A stretch of 64,000 bases of DNA from Pseudoalteromonas viridis (GCF_017742995.1 NZ_CP072425.1:2604001-2668000); one strand, 5' to 3'; shown: positions 50,141 to 59,700, numbered from the stretch's first letter. Translations and numbers: made by a program. Notes: generated by a model not told the origin, from the letters alone.

Positions 50141-52234
50141 ATGGTTGACGACGATAACTTACAAAAACAAATTCAGGAAATAGAAGAAAAGTTACAAAGC
50201 TCTGTAACTATGGCGGCAATGGAGGCTGAGTTTGCGGAACGAGCAAATGTAACCTTCCAGAATAACTTACAGGCATTTAAAAAGTATTTACCTGACATAT
50301 ATGAACAGTTTGCCAACTTTAACCCCAAACCTGGCTTCGAACTATTCTTGAACCAGGATGGAATGGCCAATATTATTGATTACAGCACAAAGTGCCCAAT
50401 GTATGGCTTAGATATTCCCGAACAAATCCAAAAGCAGGTTGATAAGTCACTGGAATCTCCAATCTTCTCTAAGGTTGATTATGGCTACTTAGAAAACATG
50501 GAGAACAAATATGACTTTATTCATGTCGATTTAATAAAATCAGCTGGTGTTGAATACAACAAAGCGAAAAATACGCTCGCGGAAAATCACGAGATTGATG
50601 GGAAAATTCCCAGCATCGTGATTTTTGGAGTTGGATTGGGTTACCACCTAAAGCACTTGTTAGAGCGTGTGCCCAGCACATTTATTAATATCTTTGAGCC
50701 GGAGGAAGATTACTTCTTTGCCAGCTTATTTACATTTGACTGGGCAGATTATCTCGCAGAGGTTGATCGTTCTGGGGCATCTTTGTATATCAGTATTGGT
50801 GTGTCAGAGGAAGAAACCTATGCACAATTGTATAGTCGAGCTCAGGAGTTGGGGCCTTTCACAATCTCTAATTCTTTTTTCTATCAGCATTACCCTTCTC
50901 GTTCGCTGCACAATCTGATTCTAAAAATCAGAGACAATTTTCATGAATTCTTTATGGGTTGGGGCTTTATCGATGATGCGTTTATGAGCTTGGCACATAG
51001 CTGTGCGAATGTTAAGCAACAGATGCCTTATTTTCATGCGAGCAGCGCTCTTAAAAATAGGTACAAAGACTTTCCCGTATTTATTGTTGCAAACGGCCCC
51101 TCACTGGACAAAGACATTGAATATATAAAGCAGGTTAAGGATCAGGTTTTGATCGTGGCATGTAACTCAGCCACCACAGCCTTATTGAAGCATGGTATCG
51201 TACCTGATTTTCACGCTGCATTAGAACGTTCGCGCGCAACTTATGATTTTCTCAAGGCCTTTATACCGCAGGAGTACAGAGAGCAAATAGCATTACTGAC
51301 TGTCAACGTAATGCATCAGGATGTAGCGGGTTTGTTTGAATGGGCCGGTGCGGCTCTAAAGGGGAGAGAAGCCGGTACAAGTTTGCACCAAGTTTCAGAA
51401 ATTTTCTGCAAAAAACAGGCAAGCGCAACACTACCATTTTGTAATCCCCTAGTGGGAAATATGGCTCTGAGTTATGTGGTTTCGTTGGGCTTTAAAAACA
51501 TTTACCTGTTTGGAACAGACAATGGTTACGTAGACCCCGAACACCATCATTCTAAATCCAGTATGTACTATAACAAGCAAGGTGACACTGTCTATCAGCC
51601 TTTGCAAATCGGATCACAGCTTAAACTTGAAGGTAACTTTGGTAATGTTGTCATTGCCGATCACTTCCTCTATTCCGGAAAAGTGCAAATGGAACGTGTT
51701 CTTGCAACGTCAAGAGCGCAGGATGCCAACTGCTTTAACTGTAGTGATGGGGCGAAAATTGAGGGTTCTATTAGTCTTCGAGCTGAAGACATTATTTTAG
51801 AAGAGTCAAACTTGAGTAAGCGAACCGTTTCTGACTATGTTAAAAACGAGTTGTTCTACATCCCCGACAGTGACTTTGACCTGGAAGAGCATTTAGACTT
51901 TGATGGCTTTGACGAGTTGTGCGCGACATTAATCGATATTCTGGAGAAGCCTGTCTCTAGTAGGGACCAAGCATTCGACCAGGTGATGGAGCAGGTGCGT
52001 CTTCTTATATCGTTGAAGGAAACACAGTTTAGCCACCACTATATGGTCTTAGAAGGAGAGGCTCTGTACTTAAACTCTATATTGATCAATATGCTGTTCA
52101 ATTACGGGAGCAGTGACGAAATTCTGCCTTATTACTTGCAGTTAAGAAAAGTCTGGTGTGACTTTTTACGATCTGCGCCGCAGCTATATCGTGAGAATTG
52201 GAATAAAGCGAGCGACCACGTGTTCGAAGTTTAA
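50141..52234 (+). CDS. Motility accessory factor (Maf) glycosyltransferase family protein, second copy
   Basis: This is the second and larger Maf protein (697 residues), placed directly after the filament genes. The DUF115 core has FPVFIVANGPSLDKDIEYIK near residue 315 and GIVPDFHAALERS. FCNPLVGNMALSYVVSLGFK, LFGTDNGYVDPEHHHSKSSM and a long helical C-terminus follow. Maf proteins are expected to attach nonulosonic acids to flagellin in the cytoplasm. It stands at the head of the sugar island, most likely its transferase. Confidence 0.92.
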   Translation: MVDDDNLQKQIQEIEEKLQSSVTMAAMEAEFAERANVTFQNNLQAFKKYLPDIYEQFANFNPKPGFELFLNQDGMANIIDYSTKCPMYGLDIPEQIQKQVDKSLESPIFSKVDYGYLENMENKYDFIHVDLIKSAGVEYNKAKNTLAENHEIDGKIPSIVIFGVGLGYHLKHLLERVPSTFINIFEPEEDYFFASLFTFDWADYLAEVDRSGASLYISIGVSEEETYAQLYSRAQELGPFTISNSFFYQHYPSRSLHNLILKIRDNFHEFFMGWGFIDDAFMSLAHSCANVKQQMPYFHASSALKNRYKDFPVFIVANGPSLDKDIEYIKQVKDQVLIVACNSATTALLKHGIVPDFHAALERSRATYDFLKAFIPQEYREQIALLTVNVMHQDVAGLFEWAGAALKGREAGTSLHQVSEIFCKKQASATLPFCNPLVGNMALSYVVSLGFKNIYLFGTDNGYVDPEHHHSKSSMYYNKQGDTVYQPLQIGSQLKLEGNFGNVVIADHFLYSGKVQMERVLATSRAQDANCFNCSDGAKIEGSISLRAEDIILEESNLSKRTVSDYVKNELFYIPDSDFDLEEHLDFDGFDELCATLIDILEKPVSSRDQAFDQVMEQVRLLISLKETQFSHHYMVLEGEALYLNSILINMLFNYGSSDEILPYYLQLRKVWCDFLRSAPQLYRENWNKASDHVFEV

Positions 52235-52252
52235 TTCCTCGGAGCAATGAAA

Positions 52253-53629
52253 ATGGTGATGAAGAAAAAGATAATCGTTGTAGGCGGAGGTTTGACCGGA
52301 CTTTTCGCAGTGAATCGACTTCAGCAGCTTTGTAAGGGTGCAGAGATAACGCTGCTCGAATCCAGTGAACATTGTGGCGGATTACTAAACTGCTTCACAA
52401 CTCAGCAGGGTACGCGTTTTGACCAAGGCACTCATTTGGCTTCGAAAACGGGTAATAGTGCGGTTGATGAGATTTTGTTTGGCACGGCTGAAGAAGAATC
52501 ACAAAACTGGTCGAGCTTTTCTTACTTGAATGCGGGTAATTTATTTGCAGGAACGTGGAACTATAATACACAGGTTGCTGATATCCGCTCTTTACCAACA
52601 ATCAAATACAAGCAGTGTGTCGCAGACATCATGACTGCCAATAGCGAAGTCGGTGGTGTGAATTTTAAGTCATTTGTCACCCAGCATATGGGTCCAGCTT
52701 TGTACGAAGAACTTTTTCTTCCTGTGGTCAGAAAGCTCTATGGTTATTCGATGGAGGCCGAGCAGCTGGCTGCTTCAACGGGCTATTTTGGCTTAAATAG
52801 AGTTGTGGCGTTTGATACAGAGGTAACCTCACAATTAAAAAATGTTGGCAGGTTTGACGAAAAGTTGGCTTTTGATTCCAGTCAGCACTATGCCCGTCAC
52901 TTCAATGTTCAGGAACAGTATCTCTACCCTAAGCATGGTCGAGGTATCCATTATTGGACAGACAGGATGCTGGATAGGGCACTGGCAGGCGGTGCGAATG
53001 TCCTGTGTGGAGTGTCTGTATCAAAATTGTTAACAGACAATTCAACCGTGACTGGTATTCAGCTGAGCGATGGGATGGAGCTTGCTTGCGATCATGTCAT
53101 CTGGTCAGCCCCCGCGGCGTTGGCATTGAAGTTAGCGGATATAAAACTTGAGCATTCGTTTAGACCTGAGCTCCGCACAGCAAATTTATTTCATTTTATG
53201 TTTGATAAACCCGTTACGAATGCTCAAAACCATTATGTATGGATATGGGATAGGGATTATCAAACATTTAGGATCACGTTATATGATAACTTTTCTGGTC
53301 GAGCCTATGAGGGTTACAGAGTCACTGCAGAGGTGCTGAGCAATCGAGAAGAGAGCCAAGCATTGAGTTTAGACGTTGTTAAAAGCGAGCTCGTTAAGAT
53401 GGGGCTTATCACTGCAGAGCACCAGGTATTAGATCAGGCACACCAAGTTATTCACAATACTTTTCCTGTCCCCTCGCTGCAGTTGGAAAGCAGTGTTGCA
53501 AAGTTGCTGGAGCTTGCCAATAGTACCCTGTCTAATGTTACTTTCGCTGGCAGACATAGTGCTTCAGCTTGGTTACAAGCGGATGTGATTAATAAACTAA
53601 ACAAACAATTAGAAAATCATTTTAGCTGA
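52253..53629 (+). CDS. FAD-dependent oxidoreductase, first paralogue
   Basis: The product (about 458 residues) has an N-terminal dinucleotide-binding fold IIVVGGGLTGLFAVNRLQQL followed by ESSEHCGGLLN. This is the pattern of the flavin amine oxidase, protoporphyrinogen oxidase and UDP-galactopyranose mutase superfamily. RTANLFHFMFDKPVTNAQNH and FRITLYDNFSGRAYEGYRVT are shared with the second copy at 61533. The ATG at 52253 has GGAG eight bases upstream; an ATG at 52247 is too close to it. The substrate is unknown. Its place suggests oxidation, or a redox-neutral rearrangement, of a sugar or sugar-linked group. Confidence 0.82.
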   Translation: MVMKKKIIVVGGGLTGLFAVNRLQQLCKGAEITLLESSEHCGGLLNCFTTQQGTRFDQGTHLASKTGNSAVDEILFGTAEEESQNWSSFSYLNAGNLFAGTWNYNTQVADIRSLPTIKYKQCVADIMTANSEVGGVNFKSFVTQHMGPALYEELFLPVVRKLYGYSMEAEQLAASTGYFGLNRVVAFDTEVTSQLKNVGRFDEKLAFDSSQHYARHFNVQEQYLYPKHGRGIHYWTDRMLDRALAGGANVLCGVSVSKLLTDNSTVTGIQLSDGMELACDHVIWSAPAALALKLADIKLEHSFRPELRTANLFHFMFDKPVTNAQNHYVWIWDRDYQTFRITLYDNFSGRAYEGYRVTAEVLSNREESQALSLDVVKSELVKMGLITAEHQVLDQAHQVIHNTFPVPSLQLESSVAKLLELANSTLSNVTFAGRHSASAWLQADVINKLNKQLENHFS

Positions 53630-53643
53630 TTTACGGAGTGAGT

Positions 53644-54315
53644 ATGGGTTTTTCAAAAGAGTGGGATGATTTATATAGAAATAATCGCCATATGTCAGTA
53701 TGGCCATGGAGCCAGCTTGTAAGCCTGTGCTTGCGTCATACGCCTTTGGGCAAAAAGGAAGGTGAATATCAAGTGCTTGAAGTTGGGTGTGGGGCTGGCG
53801 CAAACCTACCATTTTTTTGTAGTTACAGTGATCAGGTGTATGCCTTGGATGGTAGTGAGCACATAGTAACACTACTCAAAGAGCGTTTTCCTTCGCTTGC
53901 GTCACAAATTAAAGTTGCTGATTTCACAAAAGAGATACCGTTTACAGAACAGTTTGACCTGATTGTTGACAGAGGTGCCTCCGTGCACAATGATACTGCA
54001 TCAATCGCGCGCTATCTGAGTAATGCCTACACACATTTAAAGCCCGGCGGGCACTTAATTATTACGGATTGGTTTAGTACTGAACATGGGTATTTTGATT
54101 CTGGCACCTCAATTGCGCAAGACCACCTAACTAAGTATGGCTATGAAACTGGGCCATTTGCAGGTGTTGGAAAGGTACACTTTTTTGACCGTGCAACAAT
54201 AATGACTCTCACCGAACAGTTTGATTTGATTCACTTGGAACACCAGATCACTCAAGTTGATGGCATCAAGGAACAAGGTGCTTCATGGAGCTTAGTGTTG
54301 AGTAAACCCGAGTAA
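53644..54315 (+). CDS. Class I SAM-dependent methyltransferase
   Basis: The 223-residue product has motif I VLEVGCGAGANLPFF near residue 46, then YALDGSEHIVTLLKE and FDLIVDRGASVHND. These mark a class I methyltransferase. The ATG at 53644 follows ACGGAG at a good distance. It could methylate the glycan or its precursor; methylated flagellin glycans are known in related genera. Specificity cannot be read from the sequence. Confidence 0.85.
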   Translation: MGFSKEWDDLYRNNRHMSVWPWSQLVSLCLRHTPLGKKEGEYQVLEVGCGAGANLPFFCSYSDQVYALDGSEHIVTLLKERFPSLASQIKVADFTKEIPFTEQFDLIVDRGASVHNDTASIARYLSNAYTHLKPGGHLIITDWFSTEHGYFDSGTSIAQDHLTKYGYETGPFAGVGKVHFFDRATIMTLTEQFDLIHLEHQITQVDGIKEQGASWSLVLSKPE

Positions 54316-54318
54316 CTC

Positions 54319-54828
54319 ATGAAAATTGATACGCAAAGGTTCTCTTTACTCGAGCTTCAGGTACGTGATGCGAGTGCTCGCTACCTCTCATGGCTAGGCA
54401 GTAGTAGTGGTCAGTATATTACCAATAAAGCGAGCAAGATTACTGAGCTCAAAGAGTATATTGCTTCTTGTAGAGCAAACCCTGCGGTTTACTTATTTGG
54501 TATATTCGTCAAAGAAACGGGGCTGCATATAGGCAACATTAAGTTTGAGTTTCTTACGAATGACAAGTCATTGGTTGAAATGGGGATCCTCATTGGGGAG
54601 TCTGAGTATCAAGGTAAAGGTGTTGCAGCAGAAGTGATTCGTGCGTTTGGGCTATATGCACGAAAACAATTCGGAACACAGCTTATGGTGCTTGGTGTCA
54701 GTCGCAATAATAGTAAGGCAATCTCAGCCTATGAACGTATTGGTTTTAGCCCGGAGCCAAGGGCGCTGTCTAGCATCGACAGTGAGGATGGTATTTTGAT
54801 GTCTTGGAGGTTAGATGATGAGCTGTGA
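54319..54828 (+). CDS. GNAT family N-acetyltransferase (RimJ/RimL-like)
   Basis: The 169-residue GNAT has the acetyl-CoA loop ESEYQGKGVAAEVIRAFGLY near residue 95 and SRNNSKAISAYERIGF near the end. It resembles RimJ/RimL-type acetyltransferases more than the short PseH. In this setting it could acetylate an amino sugar or a precursor amine. It overlaps the next gene. Confidence 0.82.
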   Translation: MKIDTQRFSLLELQVRDASARYLSWLGSSSGQYITNKASKITELKEYIASCRANPAVYLFGIFVKETGLHIGNIKFEFLTNDKSLVEMGILIGESEYQGKGVAAEVIRAFGLYARKQFGTQLMVLGVSRNNSKAISAYERIGFSPEPRALSSIDSEDGILMSWRLDDEL

Positions 54829-56128
54829 TCAAAGCGATATAGCAGTATGGGGTAAGACTATGCACCAATGGGCGCATGAATTATACCCAATTTGTCGTAG
54901 TATCACTGGTGCGGGTGTTCGTGAGACATTAGACTTTATTAAAGTACATTTAAGTGGGTTGGAGGTTCATTCAGTACCGTCAGGAACCCAGGTATTCGAT
55001 TGGCAGGTGCCAAAGGAGTGGGAAATAAACGATGCCTATGTGATCGGACCTGATGGGACTAAGGTTATCGACTTTCAGCGCTCTAACCTACATGTTTTAA
55101 ACTACTCTGTGGCTATTGATAAGAAGCTGACGCTAGAGGAGCTACAGCCGTATTTATACTCCCTACCTGAACAGCCTAACGCTATTCCCTATGTGACATC
55201 TTACTACGCTCCACGCTGGGGCTTTTGTTTAAGCCATGAGGACCGGGCACAGCTCAAGCCGGGGATGTACCACGCTGTGATAGACTCCCGACACTTTGAC
55301 GGAGAGCTCAACTATGGTGAGTACTTTTTACCTGGAGAAAGTGAAAAAGAGGTTCTGATCTCAACTTATATTTGTCACCCATCGATGGCAAACAATGAAT
55401 TGTCAGGTCCTATGGTGTCATTAGCTTTGGCAAAGCATTTAGCACAGTTACCGAAACGCAAGTATAGCTATCGCTTTGTATTCATCCCTGAGACGATAGG
55501 TGCAATCAGTTTTCTCTCTGAGCGCTTGGAGTGGCTGAAAAGGCATGTAGTGGCTGGATACGTACTGACATGTATAGGTGATGAGCGCAACTACTCATAC
55601 TTACAATCAAAAATTGAAAATACTTTGTCAGATCGTGCCGCGATGCATGTTTTAAAATACACGGTACCAGAGTACCGACTGTATGACTTTTTATCTCGTG
55701 GAAGTGACGAGCGACAGTATTGTGCTCCAGGGGTAGACTTGCCTGTGGGCTCAATAATGCGAACGAGGTATGGAGATTATCCTGAATACCATACTTCGTT
55801 AGATGACTTGTCTCTGGTCACGCCGCAAGGGCTGGCTGGTGGTTTACGGGTTTGTATGGATGCGATTAAACTGATAGAAGCCAACGCCTTCTATAAAGTC
55901 ACCGTGCTATGCGAACCCCAGTTAGGCAAGCGAGGCTTATACCCGACTTTAAGTAGTATGTCTCTAGATTATACGGATGTCAGAACTTTGACGAACTTAA
56001 TTGCTTATTGCGATGGGGAACATGATCTAATTGAAATTGCGGATAAAATAAAAGTTTGTGCGTTAGATCTTTTACCTACGGTAGAAAAGCTTGTCTCTGA
56101 GGGATTACTTGAAAAGGTAAAAGAGTAA
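54818..56128 (+). CDS. DUF4910-type aminopeptidase-like protein
   Basis: The product (about 436 residues) has the features of the DUF4910/DUF2172 group related to zinc aminopeptidases (M28 type). Likely metal ligands are in STYICHPSMANNELSGP, in FIPETIGAISFL and in YPEYHTSLDDLS. A C-terminal winged-helix-like part (EHDLIEIADKIKV) follows. These proteins recur in bacterial surface-sugar loci, where a peptide substrate is not obvious; an amide-cleaving or amide-forming step on a sugar is possible. The ATG at 54818 is preferred to 54815 for distance from GGAGG. It overlaps the GNAT gene by 11 bases. Confidence 0.8.
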   Translation: MSCDQSDIAVWGKTMHQWAHELYPICRSITGAGVRETLDFIKVHLSGLEVHSVPSGTQVFDWQVPKEWEINDAYVIGPDGTKVIDFQRSNLHVLNYSVAIDKKLTLEELQPYLYSLPEQPNAIPYVTSYYAPRWGFCLSHEDRAQLKPGMYHAVIDSRHFDGELNYGEYFLPGESEKEVLISTYICHPSMANNELSGPMVSLALAKHLAQLPKRKYSYRFVFIPETIGAISFLSERLEWLKRHVVAGYVLTCIGDERNYSYLQSKIENTLSDRAAMHVLKYTVPEYRLYDFLSRGSDERQYCAPGVDLPVGSIMRTRYGDYPEYHTSLDDLSLVTPQGLAGGLRVCMDAIKLIEANAFYKVTVLCEPQLGKRGLYPTLSSMSLDYTDVRTLTNLIAYCDGEHDLIEIADKIKVCALDLLPTVEKLVSEGLLEKVKE

Positions 56129-56130
56129 CT

Positions 56131-57117
56131 ATGTCTTGTATTTCAAACTATCGTATTTTGCCGGCGCAACTGGATACGCAGTGGGATCAATTTGTTAAGC
56201 AATCAAAAACGTCAACGCCCTTTTCATTGTCCAGCTTCATTTTGCCTTTGAATACGCACTATCAGGCGTATTATTGCACCAAAGGAGATGAAAGAGTCGC
56301 AGGTTTGTTATTATTGTTAGACTCAGCTGGGAAGCGCGTCACAGGGCATGACTTAGTCGTTCATGATGGTGTTTTTTTCAAAGACTTCAAAAGTTTAAAT
56401 AAAGCTCAAACTTATTCTGAACAGTTCAAGGCATTACAATGTATAGCGGAGTTTTTGGCGAGTGAATTCAGCGAAACCGTGCTGACATTACCACCATCAA
56501 TTCAGGATATAAGGCCCTTTTTATGGGTCAACTATCACGAACCGCTGCCAATGTTTAGCGAATCGGTGCGATATACAAGCTTCATTGATATTGCTGAATT
56601 CCGATTAGAGCGATCTTTGGAAGCGTGTGAACTGTATTCTCAAGCCTCTGTTTCCAGGCGGCAGCAGATCCGCTATGGCTTAAAAAAAGGCATAAAAGTT
56701 GAGCCAAGCCAGAGTATTGATTTATTTTTGTCACTGTATGAAAGTACCTTTATCAGGCAAGGTGTGGCATTGAGAGAGACGTTGATCCCTGAAATGAGAG
56801 CGTTATTAACCAGCTTGAATGAGCAAGGTGATATTCGAATTTTTGAGGCAAAGAATGTACAGGGGCAGACGGGGAGCATTGCTATATTTTTGCTATTAAA
56901 TGATAGTGCTTACTATTTATTTGGGGCGAATGATTACGACTTAAGGCATCAACATATGGGGACTATGGTGCTTTGGGAAGCGTTTTATCGTTTAGCGGCA
57001 GAAGGTATAAATAAGGTTGATTTGGAGGGGGTAAATAGCCCCGACAGAGGTTGGTTTAAGCTGAGCTTTGGTGGCACATTGAACCCATATTATAGTCTGC
57101 ATTTTGAGTCGAAATAA
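56131..57117 (+). CDS. FemAB-like GNAT-fold transferase
   Basis: The 328-residue product resembles the FemABX/Acetyltransf_6 group with doubled GNAT folds. Typical patterns are SVSRRQQIRYGLKKGIKVEP near residue 175 and YYLFGANDYDLRHQHMGTMV followed by LWEAFYRLAAEGINKVDLEG. Relatives transfer amino acids from tRNA to peptidoglycan or acyl groups to other acceptors. Together with the aminopeptidase homologue it suggests an amide-linked decoration, which is inference. It starts three bases after the previous gene. Confidence 0.78.
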   Translation: MSCISNYRILPAQLDTQWDQFVKQSKTSTPFSLSSFILPLNTHYQAYYCTKGDERVAGLLLLLDSAGKRVTGHDLVVHDGVFFKDFKSLNKAQTYSEQFKALQCIAEFLASEFSETVLTLPPSIQDIRPFLWVNYHEPLPMFSESVRYTSFIDIAEFRLERSLEACELYSQASVSRRQQIRYGLKKGIKVEPSQSIDLFLSLYESTFIRQGVALRETLIPEMRALLTSLNEQGDIRIFEAKNVQGQTGSIAIFLLLNDSAYYLFGANDYDLRHQHMGTMVLWEAFYRLAAEGINKVDLEGVNSPDRGWFKLSFGGTLNPYYSLHFESK

Positions 57118-57120
57118 AGA

Positions 57121-58218
57121 TTACTTTAAGAGCGACAAGAGATGTCGCTCTATATTGTGACAAGCCCCATTTTTCGTGAGCATTTCAATCTGGAATGGCT
57201 TCATATGTCCGAGCAATAAATGCTGTACTAATCTTCTTAACTGATAGCGGTGCCTAATTGACTGCGTACGCCCTATTTGCTCGAGATAGAATAAACTTGG
57301 TAATGATGCGCCAATTTGAATGCTGGCAATTGGTTTTCCAAGGATTGCAGCTTCAAGCAAGAGGGTAGATGACATACCAATGACCATATCACTACCTTTG
57401 AGCGCGTCTATCACAGAAGGGGCAGAGTTCATGTTTGCAAATCCGTAGCGAGCAATAAATGCGGTATAGCGATTTTTTCGTTCTCTGGGGTGTGGACGAA
57501 TTTGCAAAGAAATTTTCTTGTTCCTGTCTTGTCGTTGTATCTCTTCACATAAAGCATTGAGTATGGTCTTTTCTGTATAACCATGAATTTTTTTGCCTAG
57601 TCGATTGCCATAGACCGCAGTAATCGGTTCGCAAGCAAAAAGCACAGTCTTTGTGGAGTTTTTACCAAGCCGAGCGTTTTTACACAAGGTGCCCATATAC
57701 TCATAATATGGCGAACCGCATACCTCAATAATGTTACTTGGAATACCTTCGTTTGCCATATCATGCTTGGCAAAGTCATCCATGACGATGATCGAATCTG
57801 GAAGGCATAGCTCTTCTTGTGTATAAGACAGCTTGTCCTGATAGGCCAGATGTTTTTTCAAAAAACGCAGCGCATAGTTCATCCACTGATCCAGAACAGC
57901 ACAACACGGTATAGTAAGCGCTTGGCATGCCTGCCAGATTGTTCGCTCTGTGTAGTCTCTGCCAGTCGTACCTGTCACTACAACCGCAGGCATATACTGA
58001 CGTAGTATTGTTTTAAACTGACTAAGGCTATATTGATCCACTGTATCAGGCACAAGCGTGACGCTAAGGTTGCTGTTCGTCTTAATGTGATTAAACGCGG
58101 CAGATCTTGCAAACATCTGGATCTTATAATTAGGAGTGAGGTGTTTTGCTAATACAATAAGAGAATTAGCCGCGCCAGGATCCGAGCAAAAAAAGACAAA
58201 GTTTAGCGGTTGAGACAT
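57121..58218 (-). CDS. GT-B-fold glycosyltransferase/epimerase-like protein
   Basis: This is the only minus-strand gene in the island, facing the FemAB-like gene with only three bases between stops. The 365-residue product has a GT-B-like layout: FVFFCSDPGAANSLIVLAKH at the N-terminus and IRPHPRERKNRY in the middle. A C-terminal sugar-nucleotide-type segment GMSSTLLLEAAILGKPIASI resembles UDP-GlcNAc 2-epimerases and CDP-glycerol-type transferases. No signal peptide is seen. It may transfer or activate a sugar; exact activity is unknown. Confidence 0.68.
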   Translation of the reverse strand: MSQPLNFVFFCSDPGAANSLIVLAKHLTPNYKIQMFARSAAFNHIKTNSNLSVTLVPDTVDQYSLSQFKTILRQYMPAVVVTGTTGRDYTERTIWQACQALTIPCCAVLDQWMNYALRFLKKHLAYQDKLSYTQEELCLPDSIIVMDDFAKHDMANEGIPSNIIEVCGSPYYEYMGTLCKNARLGKNSTKTVLFACEPITAVYGNRLGKKIHGYTEKTILNALCEEIQRQDRNKKISLQIRPHPRERKNRYTAFIARYGFANMNSAPSVIDALKGSDMVIGMSSTLLLEAAILGKPIASIQIGASLPSLFYLEQIGRTQSIRHRYQLRRLVQHLLLGHMKPFQIEMLTKNGACHNIERHLLSLLK

Positions 58219-58376
58219 ACAAAGGTTGAGCCGTTATGAACAAAACATGATTTTATAAGAAAGTTATGGGAAATAAGCATGTTATGCTAACCTTTCTAGG
58301 AATTTAAGCTCAATATATTGGCTTATATGCCGATATATTATTTGGAGCGTTAGCTAGAGTATCTTAGAGGTTTACT
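58219..58376. promoter_or_regulatory. Divergent promoter region with an AT-rich dyad
   Basis: This 158-base gap separates the minus-strand GT-B-like gene from the aminotransferase. It holds an 11-bp dyad AATATATTGGC / GCCGATATATT (58313-58340) with a six-base loop, 37 bases before the ATG. A possible extended -10 (TGTTATGCT, 58281-58289) has no clear -35. The dyad may be an operator or a leader hairpin. Confidence 0.5.
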
Positions 58377-59699
58377 ATGTCGTCAAGTGAAAATTCAGGC
58401 GTGAGCCTGTGGCGCAGGGCAAAAGAAATTATCCCAGGCGGAAATCAACTGCTTTCAAAACGTGCTGAAATGTTTTTACCGGAGCAATGGCCAGCATACT
58501 ATAAAAAGGCCAAGGGGTGCGAAATTTGGGACCTTGACGATAATCACTATTATGACTTCTCAATTATGGGTATAGGTACTTGCTCTCTTGGTTATGCGCA
58601 CCCTGAGGTGAGTGCAGCTGTCGTGGAAGCGGTTCAAAATGGCGTTATGTCGAGCCTGAATTGTTATGAAGAGGTTGCCCTCGCGGAACGTTTGCTGGCG
58701 CTGCATGAATGGGCTGGTGGTGTCAGGTTTACCCGCACAGGAGGGGAGTCTTGTGCGCTGGCGATTCGCATTGCTCGTTCATACTCTAAAAAAGACAAAG
58801 TTGCGTTTTGTGGTTACCACGGCTGGCACGACTGGTATTTAGCAACGAACATCGCAGAGCGTGATAATCTGGATGAACAGTTGTTACCAGGCTTGGCGCC
58901 GAGTGGTGTACCCAGCCAGTTAGCCAAAACTGCTTTACCATTTAAAGAAGGTGATATTGAAGGGTTCGACAAAATCCTCAAAGAGCATGCTGACGAAGTT
59001 GGCGTTGTTATTATGGAGGTTTTTCGTCATGGTCTACCAAATATTGACTTTATTAGGGCTGTTGAGCAGCGTTGTAAAGAGCAAGGTATCGTACTTATTT
59101 TTGATGAGATTTCTTCTGGGTTCAGGCTCAATGCGGGCGGTGCACATTTACTCTACGACTTGAAGCCAGACATTTGTGTCCTAGGGAAAGCGATGGGAAA
59201 TGGTCACCCAATAGGTGCGGTGATAGGTAAACAAGCTGTGATGGACGCTGCCCAACAGTCCTTTATTAGCAGTTCATACTGGACAGAAAGGGTGGGCTTT
59301 ACAGCAGCGTTGAAGACACTGGATGTATTTGAAAACGAGCAGATTTGTGAGCGTCTTAACGAGATAGGTCGACGCCTGAAACAAGTGATGACTCAAATAT
59401 GCCAGGAGCTCGATTTTGAGTTGGAAATTATCGGTGTGGACAGTGTACCTATCCTGGTATTTCCAGGACCAGAGGGGTTGGCATTGAAAACGCTGTACAC
59501 CCAAGAAATGCTCAAACGAGGTATATTGGCTGCCAATGTCATTTACGTTTCTATCGCCCATGATGAGGCTGCTTGCGAAGTCTTTTTTAAGGCTTTTACG
59601 GAAGTAATCGGCTTACTGAAACAGGCTCATGAACAAGGTAATGTGCATGCCAGGTTACAAGGTCCTGTCTGCCACAGCGGTTTTCAGAGGCTGAATTAA
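58377..59699 (+). CDS. Class III (GSA-type) aminotransferase
   Basis: This is a 440-residue PLP enzyme of the class III family, closest in feel to glutamate-1-semialdehyde 2,1-aminomutase. It shows SLWRRAKEIIPGGNQLLSKR and CEIWDLDDNHYYDFSIMGIG. The PLP-binding region is IFDEISSGFR, and the Schiff-base Lys lies in VLGKAMGNGHPIG near residue 270. It is not hemL in this context: it heads a run with a cytidylyltransferase and a NeuB-type synthase. Classical pseudaminic and legionaminic pathways use a DegT-type aminotransferase, so a GSA-type enzyme here is unusual. Confidence 0.86.
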   Translation: MSSSENSGVSLWRRAKEIIPGGNQLLSKRAEMFLPEQWPAYYKKAKGCEIWDLDDNHYYDFSIMGIGTCSLGYAHPEVSAAVVEAVQNGVMSSLNCYEEVALAERLLALHEWAGGVRFTRTGGESCALAIRIARSYSKKDKVAFCGYHGWHDWYLATNIAERDNLDEQLLPGLAPSGVPSQLAKTALPFKEGDIEGFDKILKEHADEVGVVIMEVFRHGLPNIDFIRAVEQRCKEQGIVLIFDEISSGFRLNAGGAHLLYDLKPDICVLGKAMGNGHPIGAVIGKQAVMDAAQQSFISSSYWTERVGFTAALKTLDVFENEQICERLNEIGRRLKQVMTQICQELDFELEIIGVDSVPILVFPGPEGLALKTLYTQEMLKRGILAANVIYVSIAHDEAACEVFFKAFTEVIGLLKQAHEQGNVHARLQGPVCHSGFQRLN

Positions 59700-59700
59700 A

